Assembly: GCA_013202185.1 (NCBI GenBank)
Contig: JABMSA010000453.1
Span: 1-5,045, forward strand
Direction: 5' to 3'
From: Planctomycetota bacterium
Lineage (GTDB): Bacteria > Planctomycetota > PUPC01 > JABMSA01
Length of the DNA: 5,045 nt
A program made the translations under genes and the position numbers. This document shows, in pieces, positions 1 to 5,045 of the stretch. Under the pieces are notes generated by a model. That model had not been told where the DNA came from. It ran no database searches and worked only from the letters and a program-made list of their open reading frames with translations. Within the stretch, counting starts at the first letter, position 1, and every line of letters starts with the position of its first letter.

Positions 1-268
1 GCTTGGGGTCGTCCTTGAGCAGCTCGCCGAGCACCTCCTCGGGCAGCTTCCCCGCGGCGAGCAGGTCGAGTGCCCGTTCGCCCCACTTCGGCTCGTGATG
101 GTACTGCGTGCAGAACGCCCCGACACCCGCCCACACGTAGGGAACCACCCGCCCCACGGCCGGGAACTTGCTCGCCACCGCGGCCCCGCACACGCCCGCC
201 TCGGGGTCGGCGGCCACGATGGAGAAGGTGCCCGTCACCGCAGGTGGACGCGTCCCGCGGGAGCTCAA
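1..268 (-). CDS. DUF1028 family protein, N-terminal part (cut by left window edge)
   Basis: Only about 89 residues are visible. They contain the block TFSIVAADPEAG, then VASKFPAVGRVVPYVWAGVG and CTQ, followed by a helix ending LLKDD. This order is typical of the DUF1028 family, whose biochemical role is unknown and whose fold has been likened to Ntn hydrolases. The start is uncertain. TTG at 268 has a good Shine-Dalgarno (GGGAGGA, 281-275, 6 nt spacing) and would add ten residues before the family block. GTG at 238 gives the family-like beginning MTGTFSIV but has no visible Shine-Dalgarno. ATG at 283 is in frame but also lacks one. The usual family segment near GAVATQ reads GAFCTQYHHEP here, so this is a divergent member. 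It lies 36 bp after the UroD-like C-terminal fragment and is probably co-transcribed with it. The C-terminus lies outside the window. Confidence 0.85.
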   Translation of the reverse strand, partial: MSSRGTRPPAVTGTFSIVAADPEAGVCGAAVASKFPAVGRVVPYVWAGVGAFCTQYHHEPKWGERALDLLAAGKLPEEVLGELLKDDPK

Positions 269-274
269 GGCTCG

Positions 275-281
275 TCCTCCC
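275..281 (-). promoter_or_regulatory. Ribosome-binding site for the DUF1028 gene
   Basis: On the minus strand this reads GGGAGGA, 6 nt before a TTG codon at 268. It is the only strong Shine-Dalgarno near the three candidate starts (283 ATG, 268 TTG, 238 GTG) and sits in the gap after the preceding stop at 305. It is the main reason for preferring the TTG start, although family alignment would favour 238. Confidence 0.5.
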
Positions 282-304
282 ATCTGGCCACACGGCGGGC
301 CGGG

Positions 305-718
305 TCAGTAGACACACTCCTTCGCCGCGTCGGCGAAGGCGTACAGGCAGGCGGGGTCGCCATGGAAGAAGTGGTCGGATGGACAGACGACGTAGCCCGC
401 GTGGTCGCGCGTGGCCTCGAAGCACTCGAGCACGAGCTGGCGGGTCCTCTCGGGCGTGCCGCGCTCGAGGCCGGCGTTCTGGTCGAAGCCGCCGATGAAG
501 AACAGCTTGTCACCCACCCGCCGCGACGCCTCGGCGAGGTCGCAATCGCCGCCCATGCCCGGCGGCGTCATTGTCTCGAGGCCGTCTGCGCCGTTTTGCA
601 GCACGAGGTCGAGCATGTGCATCAGGCCGCCGCAGAGGTGATACACGATCTTGATTCCGTGCTGGTGGAGGGCCTCGTGCTGCCTGACGTCGTAGGGCAG
701 GCAGAACTCCTCAAACAT
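305..718 (-). CDS. UroD-like protein, C-terminal fragment
   Basis: From ATG at 718 this frame gives 137 residues: MFEEFCLPYD at the start, KIVYHLCGGLM at about 23-33, GADGLETMTPPGMGGD at 43-58 and GDKLFFIGGFDQN at 69-81. This is the C-terminal barrel of the UroD-like family. The His-x-Cys pair (His27, Cys29) matches the zinc-ligand motif of MtaA/MtbA-type methyl transferases and is absent from true haem-pathway UroD. The later Cys112 (in YVVCPSDH) could be a third ligand, but the alignment there is unclear to me. Upstream of the ATG the same frame already reads SNTVISPK, a family segment, so the ATG is an internal Met of the ancestral protein and not an evolved start. It overlaps the end of the N-terminal frame by 8 bp. 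No strong Shine-Dalgarno precedes it. Any product would lack the first half of the barrel. Confidence 0.7.
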   Translation of the reverse strand: MFEEFCLPYDVRQHEALHQHGIKIVYHLCGGLMHMLDLVLQNGADGLETMTPPGMGGDCDLAEASRRVGDKLFFIGGFDQNAGLERGTPERTRQLVLECFEATRDHAGYVVCPSDHFFHGDPACLYAFADAAKECVY

Positions 719-1178
719 CTTCGGGCTGATAACGGTGTTCGAGCCGGGCCTGCCGCACGGGCGCCACGTCGGCCGAGACCGGGCACGGCACGAACTCGTT
801 CCATATCTCGAAATCCTGCTCGGTCTTGAGGAGCGACTCGGTCTTCCAGGGCGTGATCTCGGTGATGGTGCCGGCGTGGTGCAGCGTGCCCTTGGGGGTG
901 GTTATCGTTTCCTCCCAGAGCTGATTGCCGTCGTCATCAACGCCCAGGTCAACCCGCTTTTTCTGCCAGTTGGCCAGGTCTTTGTCGCTGTAGTCGAGAT
1001 TCGGCGAGATGTAAATGGCATAGTCCATTCCGAATTTCTCGAATGCCTGCCAACTGTCGATTCCGCCGAGGTATTTGTTCAGGTAATAAGGCATCCAGCC
1101 GTGCATCTGGCAGGGGAGGCGGTCGGGGCGGCCGTTGTCGAGCGCAATCAGCATGCGTTCGCGCGAGGTCATCGCCAT
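711..1178 (-). CDS. UroD-like protein, N-terminal fragment
   Basis: This frame of 155 codons opens MAMTSRERMLIAL followed by GRPDRLP. That is the classic beginning of uroporphyrinogen-decarboxylase-like and corrinoid methyltransferase (MtaA/CmuA-type) proteins, in which the Arg-rich start lines the mouth of the barrel. It continues through a KGTLHHAGTITE segment and an EQDFEIWNEFVPCPVSAD segment, both usual in the UroD-like subfamily found in large paralogous sets in environmental bacteria. About the last eleven residues (RLEHRYQPEDV) are out of the family frame. ATG at 1178 is preceded by AAGGA (1192-1188) with 9 nt spacing, so it should be translated. It starts 49 bp after the zinc-ribbon gene. 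Alone it would be half a barrel and is unlikely to be active. The substrate of the intact ancestor cannot be told from sequence; genuine haem synthesis is unlikely given the methyltransferase-like features of the other half. Confidence 0.7.
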   Translation of the reverse strand: MAMTSRERMLIALDNGRPDRLPCQMHGWMPYYLNKYLGGIDSWQAFEKFGMDYAIYISPNLDYSDKDLANWQKKRVDLGVDDDGNQLWEETITTPKGTLHHAGTITEITPWKTESLLKTEQDFEIWNEFVPCPVSADVAPVRQARLEHRYQPEDV

Positions 1179-1187
1179 GAGAAAAAG

Positions 1188-1192
1188 TCCTT
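1188..1192 (-). promoter_or_regulatory. Ribosome-binding site of the UroD-like gene
   Basis: AAGGA on the minus strand, 9 nt before ATG 1178. It favours ATG 1178 over the second in-frame ATG six bases downstream, and shows that the translation signal of the broken gene is intact. Confidence 0.6.
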
Positions 1193-1227
1193 GTCACATG
1201 AGTGAGAACGGTCCTGCGGCGGCTCGA

Positions 1228-1515
1228 TCACTCTTCGGTGCTCTCGAGGTCGATGTCAAGATCGAACTCGCCGTCAAAATCGAATTCTTCTTCGTCTTCC
1301 TCTGCGAACATATGGCCGTCCGCGTCGAAGACGTCGAAGCCGTATCCCGCGCCGTCGCAGCCGGGGATTCCGCAGCGCCACAGTCCGCCCTGCCACTTCA
1401 TCAGCGAGCTCATGTATGTTTGGTCGCAATGAAGGCACCGCACCTTTCGAGGAGGGTGGGGCGGCTTGAAAGGATCGTCCAAAGCTTCGTGCGGCAGATC
1501 TTCGTAGTCGTCCAC
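1228..1515 (-). CDS. Small zinc-ribbon-like protein with highly acidic C-terminal tail
   Basis: I do not recognise a named family. The 95-residue product has three parts. Residues 1-24 are acidic and Pro-rich (DDPFKPPHPPRK). Residues 25-63 carry four cysteines in a C-x2-C-x17-C-x4-C arrangement (Cys27, Cys30, Cys48, Cys53; CLHC and CGIPGC), with aromatic and glycine residues as in a zinc ribbon, so binding of one zinc ion is a fair inference. Residues 71-95 hold 15 Asp/Glu in 25 positions and no Lys or Arg, with acidic and hydrophobic residues alternating from Phe78 to Glu91. No signal peptide or membrane segment is present, so it should be cytoplasmic. The start is GTG at 1515, supported by GAGGAGA 5 nt upstream; no other start precedes the cysteines. 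It lies 39 bp after the GH4 gene and 49 bp before the UroD-like gene. An adaptor, a regulator or an RNA-binding role are all possible. Confidence 0.8.
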   Translation of the reverse strand: MDDYEDLPHEALDDPFKPPHPPRKVRCLHCDQTYMSSLMKWQGGLWRCGIPGCDGAGYGFDVFDADGHMFAEEDEEEFDFDGEFDLDIDLESTEE

Positions 1516-1520
1516 TTTTC

Positions 1521-1527
1521 TCTCCTC
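1521..1527 (-). promoter_or_regulatory. Ribosome-binding site deciding the GTG start of the zinc-ribbon gene
   Basis: GAGGAGA on the minus strand, 5 nt before GTG 1515. This is the strongest Shine-Dalgarno in the window. It supports translation of this small frame as a real gene despite its non-ATG start and lack of a known family. Confidence 0.7.
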
Positions 1528-1554
1528 ATCAGGCGCCTGTTGCCGGAGCCATCG

Positions 1555-2973
1555 TCACTTCACGTTGCGCGCTGCCATCGACGACACCGCCGCCGCGCCG
1601 TCGGCCTTCGGTTTTGCCTTCCCGGTTCGTTTTCGTTTCTTCGGTTTTGCCCCGGCCTTCGGGGCGGCGCACCAGTCGGGTATGTAGTTCTTCTCGGCCC
1701 CGAACAGTTCCTCTGCCATCTGCCGGATCTCGCCCGGCGAGCACACGGCCGCCGATAGCGGATCGAGCATCATCGCGTGTATGATCGGCTCGCGGTCGTT
1801 GTTGAGGACTCCCTGCACGCACAGCTCGAAGACGGTCATGTTGGATCGGCACATCGCCGCGCACTGCTCGGGCAGGTTGCCGAAGTAGGTGGGCGTGTAG
1901 CCGCGCTTGTCGACAACCACCGCCACCTCCACCACGCCCGTCTGCGGGAGGTTCGGGATCAGGCCGGTGTTTGCCACTGAAGCGTAGATGATCTTCTTGC
2001 GGTCAAACAGATGGCCCTCGATGATGTCCGACGCATACTCGTGCCCGCGGCCGAGGTTTATTTCGCGCTTGCCGGCTGCCATCTCGCGCCGGGCCTTGTC
2101 CGTATCCTTGCGCCAGCCCGGCCAGCAGTCGGCGTAAAAGCTCTCGCCGCCCAGGTAGTTGTCGCGGCAGTACTTCTTCAACAGGTCTTTGCGCTTGCGA
2201 TAATAGGGCACGTATTCGGAGAAGTGGCCGCTCGACTCGGTGACGAAGTACCCGAAGTGTTTCATGAAGTCGAGCCGAACGGGGTCGCGCTCGTACACTT
2301 CCTTGTCTTCCATCGCCTCGAGCAGCACGGGGTAGAGGTCCTTGCCCTTGTACGACAACTCGGTGAACCACGCCATGTGATTGATTCCGCCGCACCGCCA
2401 GATCATGTCGAAATGCGGCACGCCCGCTATCTGCGCCAGGTGCCACGACGTGCCTTGGACCGAATGGCACAGGCCCACGAACGGCTGGTCGGTGGAGCGG
2501 ATCGAGCCGAGGGTCATCATCGACATCGGATTGGTGTAGTTCATGATCAGCGCGTTGGGACAGAGCCGCTTGGCGTCCTCGAGTATCTCGACGAACGACG
2601 GCAGCGTGCGCAGCGCCTTCATGATGCCGCCCGGGCCGATCGTATCGCCGATGCACTGGCTGATGCCGTACTTCAGCGGGATGTCGTTGTCGTGCCGCAC
2701 GCACTGCACGCCCGACACCTCGATGGTGCTGATGAGGTAATCGGTGCCCTTGAGCACCTCCTTGCGATCGGTGGAGGCATGGATCTTCCATTTCGTCTTG
2801 CCCATCAGCTCGAGGATGCGGTGCATCAGCTTCACGTTGACATCGAGCCGCTTCTTATCGACGTCCACCAGCCCGATGATTCCCCGATCAATTCCGTCGA
2901 TGTTGAGAATGTCCGTGAACAGCGGCTGAGTGAACCCGCTGCCCGCCCCGAGAAGTGTTACTTTGATCGGCAT
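1555..2973 (-). CDS. Family 4 glycoside hydrolase, alpha-galactosidase (MelA-like) branch
   Basis: The 472-residue product is an NAD- and Mn-dependent cytoplasmic glycosidase of family GH4, which cleaves by oxidation at C3, elimination and re-addition of water. The N-terminal Rossmann motif is GAGSG at 9-13, with an acidic strand end near Asp37. The DTIGPGGIMKALRT block (110-123) and NYTNPM (145-150) follow, both strongly MelA-like. The metal ligands are Cys169 and His199 (in GLCHSVQGT and GINHMAW). In GH4 the tetrad starting at the Cys tracks specificity, and CHSV marks alpha-galactosidases, against CHE for alpha-glucosidases, CNVP for phospho-beta-glucosidases and CHG for glucuronidases. 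The catalytic domain ends near Trp434. Residues 436-472 form a Lys/Arg-rich tail unusual for the family. ATG 2973 is chosen because GAAAGGA lies 5 nt upstream and the Rossmann strand begins at once; TTG 3000 is in frame but adds nine non-family residues. Activity on an unusual alpha-linked sugar cannot be excluded. Confidence 0.93.
   Translation of the reverse strand: MPIKVTLLGAGSGFTQPLFTDILNIDGIDRGIIGLVDVDKKRLDVNVKLMHRILELMGKTKWKIHASTDRKEVLKGTDYLISTIEVSGVQCVRHDNDIPLKYGISQCIGDTIGPGGIMKALRTLPSFVEILEDAKRLCPNALIMNYTNPMSMMTLGSIRSTDQPFVGLCHSVQGTSWHLAQIAGVPHFDMIWRCGGINHMAWFTELSYKGKDLYPVLLEAMEDKEVYERDPVRLDFMKHFGYFVTESSGHFSEYVPYYRKRKDLLKKYCRDNYLGGESFYADCWPGWRKDTDKARREMAAGKREINLGRGHEYASDIIEGHLFDRKKIIYASVANTGLIPNLPQTGVVEVAVVVDKRGYTPTYFGNLPEQCAAMCRSNMTVFELCVQGVLNNDREPIIHAMMLDPLSAAVCSPGEIRQMAEELFGAEKNYIPDWCAAPKAGAKPKKRKRTGKAKPKADGAAAVSSMAARNVK
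1557..1668 (-). other. Lys-rich, low-complexity C-terminal extension of the GH4 enzyme
   Basis: This segment encodes residues 436-472: 12 Lys/Arg against one Asp, many Ala and Pro, with a KKRKR cluster at 445-449. AKPK occurs twice (442-445 and 453-456), matched in DNA by a 13-bp exact direct repeat (CTTCGGTTTTGCC on the plus strand at 1606-1618 and 1639-1651) spaced 33 bp, or 11 codons, apart. The spacing keeps frame, so the tail may have grown by slippage or short duplication. Such tails often bind nucleic acid or acidic partners, but GH4 enzymes do not normally carry one. Confidence 0.75.
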
Positions 2974-2978
2974 TGTTT

Positions 2979-2985
2979 TCCTTTC
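2979..2985 (-). promoter_or_regulatory. Ribosome-binding site of the GH4 gene
   Basis: GAAAGGA on the minus strand, 5 nt before ATG 2973. It lies in the 47-bp gap after the restriction-modification gene and settles the GH4 start at 2973 rather than the in-frame TTG at 3000. Confidence 0.7.
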
Positions 2986-3020
2986 AGTTAGAACGAACAA
3001 CTACGAACATTGCAGGTAAT

Positions 3021-5045
3021 TCATTGAATGGGCCAACTCGCTATGGCCTCGTCTATTTCGCTCATAAGGCGTATTGTATCGTTGAGGGCGACAACTATTT
3101 TACAGTAATGCTCATAATCGTCAAATGAAATCGACCTGCCCCGCCGGTCCTTGAGCCACTTGTCGCACACCTGGTAGCCGCCGACGCGAAACTCCCACAC
3201 TTCCGGCGGCACGCCGTCGAAGTATTGCGACTCATTGATATAGACGCGTCCTTTCTCTATCGGGTCGGCCGAGCCGGGTGCGCTTTCGCCCGGCGGGAAG
3301 TACTTCGGGAAGCGTTTCTCCATTCGATTCACACCGGCGACGGGGAAACTCGTAATCTTATTCCCAAGCGCCGGCGATTCCATCACGTGCAGCGCCACCA
3401 GCTCGCCGCCGAGCCCGCAGAGCCTGCGGAAGAGCCCGCAATCGGACGTCAGCGGCACGCGCGGGAAATCGATCTTCAGGAACTCGGCGTAGCGCTCGCG
3501 ATACGCCGGCGAATGGAACACCGCATAAATATAATGAAACACATCCTCCGGTCCAAGCGTTTTTTCCAAGTCGCCCGTGCCGTCGTCTATGAACTGCAGT
3601 CCGGTTTTCTCCTCCACCTGGGCGATGAACTCGGCCTTCAGATTCACGTGCCGCCCGCTGCCGTTGGCGAATAGCTCGCCGTTTGCGGCGGGATCGGGGT
3701 ATAGGTAGAGGGGGAACAACTGCGTGCCGCCTCTTCGGAACACATTGAAGTCAGTGATGCACCTTGTGCTGAAAACAATGTTCCACTCGCGCTGATCGAT
3801 AACCTGGCCGGCTCGGCCAACTGTAATAGCCACATTATCGCCCGTCAACATATGCCTCATCACGTCTCTGCGAGGCATGCAAATGAGGCCTCTTGTCGTG
3901 CCGGTGTAATAAGTGAATCGCTCATCCAGAGGTCTATAAAGAACCGGCATCACTTTTTTCCGGTCGGGTCCGCTCGATTGAACATCGGCCTGGGCCAGAT
4001 GGACTTTCCAGTCACGGACATCGTCTCCCAAGGCATATTTCTCTCGTGCCTCCTCCTGTGGCATTTCGGCGAAGTCATTTACCCTCTCCCAGATCTCGTC
4101 GGGGGACCACCCAACTGTCAAGGAATCGCGTGCCGTCACGATTCCCGCCGAATTAACTGGAAAGACATCCGTGACTTTCCAAGCGCAACTAAACTCGCTG
4201 AGCAATTGTGTGTCCTTGGGCGTAAACAGATAGTACGGCCCGCTAGGGCCAAGCGTGCTCCATTTCGTCTTGCGAATGTCTGCCGCGCGAAGCCGCTTGT
4301 ACTTTTCATTCTGCGATCCCCACAACTCCGCATGGTGCACCTTTGCCGGCCCATTCTTTCCCGGTTCTTTCACGAATATGCCAATCGACACTCCCTGCTG
4401 TATGTCGAAAACATTCTCGTCCTTCGAGCCGTCCGGCGCAACTTCCTTCTTTTTCGTGTTACCGTGAAGGTCCAGGATGTAGATGTCCGTGAAAGCGTTC
4501 ATCAGTTGCTGCCGCATCCCGCGGAAGGTCGGGTTGTCGAGGTAACCATGGTTGGTGATGAACGCCAGCACCCCTCCGCCGGTTTGCTCAATGCGCCACT
4601 GGCCCCAGCGGATGAATTTTACGTAGTCGTCTTGCAGCCACTTCGGGTTGCGTTCGCCCAGCGGCTTGCCGTCCACCTGGTAGTAATCCTGCAACAATTT
4701 CCCGATGAATGTTCGTTGGCGCTTTCCGTTCTTCACTTCCCAACTGCGGTTGGCCGAGTGGCCCGAGTACGGCGGATTTCCCAGCACCACGAGCACGGGC
4801 ATCTCCTGTTTCACCCGGGCGGCGGCCTTTGCTTCTTCGGTGATTATGCGAAACGGCCCGAAGAGTGTTTCAACTTTTCGCTCCGCCTCCCCCAGCGTGT
4901 TGGTGAGAAAGACGTTCACGCGCTCATCGCCCGAGAAGTTGTAGGCCCACGTTTTCTGCTGGGCTTCGGTCAAGTCCTGCCCGGCGAGCTGCATGCCGAG
5001 CTTGAGGTGCGCAACCGCATACGGCGCCATCAGCAGCTCGAAGCC
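3021..5045 (-). CDS. Type ISP restriction-modification enzyme, C-terminal part (methyltransferase and specificity regions; cut by right window edge)
   Basis: The frame is open to the window edge (first visible residues GFELLMAPYAVAHLKLG), so the true start lies outside. The visible 674 residues match the end of single-chain type ISP enzymes (LlaBIII-like), which join a nuclease, a helicase-like translocase, a coupler, an N6-adenine methyltransferase and a target-recognition region in a protein of roughly 1,500-1,650 residues. Catalytic motif IV is NPPY at visible residues 90-93, within VVLGNPPYSGHSANRSW. Next come FIRWGQWRI, LAFITNHGYLDNPTFRGMR and IYILDLHGN, all usual for the gamma-type methyltransferase core. 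The remaining about 450 residues are the specificity region, ending in the family-typical RVYINESQYF and GGYQVCDKWLKDR blocks and a natural stop at 3021. No frameshift is seen. The nuclease and helicase domains and methyltransferase motif I lie beyond the edge. Base composition is lower in GC than the genes to the left, consistent with transfer. Confidence 0.94.
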   Translation of the reverse strand, partial: GFELLMAPYAVAHLKLGMQLAGQDLTEAQQKTWAYNFSGDERVNVFLTNTLGEAERKVETLFGPFRIITEEAKAAARVKQEMPVLVVLGNPPYSGHSANRSWEVKNGKRQRTFIGKLLQDYYQVDGKPLGERNPKWLQDDYVKFIRWGQWRIEQTGGGVLAFITNHGYLDNPTFRGMRQQLMNAFTDIYILDLHGNTKKKEVAPDGSKDENVFDIQQGVSIGIFVKEPGKNGPAKVHHAELWGSQNEKYKRLRAADIRKTKWSTLGPSGPYYLFTPKDTQLLSEFSCAWKVTDVFPVNSAGIVTARDSLTVGWSPDEIWERVNDFAEMPQEEAREKYALGDDVRDWKVHLAQADVQSSGPDRKKVMPVLYRPLDERFTYYTGTTRGLICMPRRDVMRHMLTGDNVAITVGRAGQVIDQREWNIVFSTRCITDFNVFRRGGTQLFPLYLYPDPAANGELFANGSGRHVNLKAEFIAQVEEKTGLQFIDDGTGDLEKTLGPEDVFHYIYAVFHSPAYRERYAEFLKIDFPRVPLTSDCGLFRRLCGLGGELVALHVMESPALGNKITSFPVAGVNRMEKRFPKYFPPGESAPGSADPIEKGRVYINESQYFDGVPPEVWEFRVGGYQVCDKWLKDRRGRSISFDDYEHYCKIVVALNDTIRLMSEIDEAIASWPIQ

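Larger units (their letters stand above)
305..1178 (-). pseudogene. Broken uroporphyrinogen-decarboxylase-like gene with internal deletion
   Basis: The two reading frames 1178-711 and 718-305 are the beginning and end of one UroD-like TIM-barrel protein. The N-terminal frame is recognisable to about VSADVAPVRQA (codons ending near 747). The family signature resumes in the next frame at about SNTVISPKMFEEF (from near 742). The central barrel, normally about 75-90 residues holding the WxxF/Y-type helix region and the strand before the Gly-rich SNTVISP segment, is missing. The C-terminal frame is offset by one base relative to the N-terminal one, so the loss is not a multiple of three. The two parts together give about 290 residues, against roughly 350-380 for relatives. 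A real deletion or an assembly collapse would both explain this. I infer loss of the original enzyme; both flanking parts look otherwise undegraded, which suggests a recent event. Confidence 0.75.

Noticed and set aside
286..301. GC-rich GGCC-containing inverted repeat between the UroD-like stop and the DUF1028 start
   Set aside because: Only about four pairs match well and no T-run follows on the minus strand, so no terminator is called.
95..829. Plus-strand open frame of 244 codons opposite the DUF1028 and UroD-like genes
   Set aside because: It is antisense to family-matching coding sequence, rich in Arg, Ala and His as shadow frames are, and matches nothing I know.
1649..1665. Perfect 6-bp stem GCCCCG/CGGGGC with a 5-base loop
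   Set aside because: It lies inside the GH4 coding tail and has no T-run on either strand, so it is not a credible terminator; it follows from Ala/Gly codons.
2011..2991. Long plus-strand open frame of over 300 codons opposite the GH4 gene
   Set aside because: It lies entirely antisense to a clear GH4 coding region, has no recognisable domain and follows from the GC-rich codon use of the real gene.
2984..3010. Eight-codon minus-strand frame (MFVVVRSN) ending at the GH4 ribosome-binding site, a possible leader peptide
   Set aside because: It has no Shine-Dalgarno, no regulatory codon run and no attenuator hairpin. The placement is probably chance.
1..5045. CRISPR array, tRNA, rRNA, insertion sequence or attachment site
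   Set aside because: No regularly spaced repeats, tRNA-like arms, terminal inverted repeats or transposase sequence were seen.

Overview
All recognisable genes in this window lie on the minus strand and read from the right edge to the left. The composition is GC-rich on the left and visibly less so on the right. The gene content is a GH4 glycosidase, a UroD-like methyltransferase relative, a DUF1028 protein and a type ISP restriction-modification enzyme. This would suit an environmental bacterium of the Planctomycetes, Lentisphaerae, Hydrogenedentes or Armatimonadetes type. That placement is an impression from gene content, and no rRNA or other phylogenetic marker is present.

Layout, in the direction of transcription: (1) 5045-3021, the C-terminal two fifths or so of a single-chain type ISP restriction-modification enzyme, carrying the NPPY methyltransferase motif and the specificity region and cut by the window edge. 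(2) 2973-1555, a family 4 glycoside hydrolase with the CHSV signature of the alpha-galactosidase (MelA-like) branch, ending in an unusual Lys-rich tail. (3) 1515-1228, a 95-residue protein with a four-cysteine zinc-ribbon-like core and a very acidic tail, not recognised as any named family. (4) 1178-305, a uroporphyrinogen-decarboxylase-like gene that is broken: its N- and C-terminal parts are in different frames and about 75-90 internal codons appear to be missing. (5) 268 (or 238) to the left edge, the N-terminal part of a DUF1028 protein.

Gaps between consecutive genes are only about 36-50 bp, each complete or broken gene after the first has a plausible ribosome-binding site, and no terminator hairpin was found. 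Genes 2-5 therefore look like one transcription unit. The GH4 enzyme would split an alpha-linked sugar; roles of the other members in the same pathway are not shown by the sequence. The restriction-modification gene has no metabolic link and is probably an acquired neighbour.

The points most worth a second look are the oppositely charged tails on two adjacent gene products (GH4 and the zinc-ribbon protein), the new small-protein architecture itself, and the internal deletion in the UroD-like gene. There is no CRISPR array, RNA gene, insertion sequence or attachment site that I can support, and no gene-free stretch longer than 50 bp.
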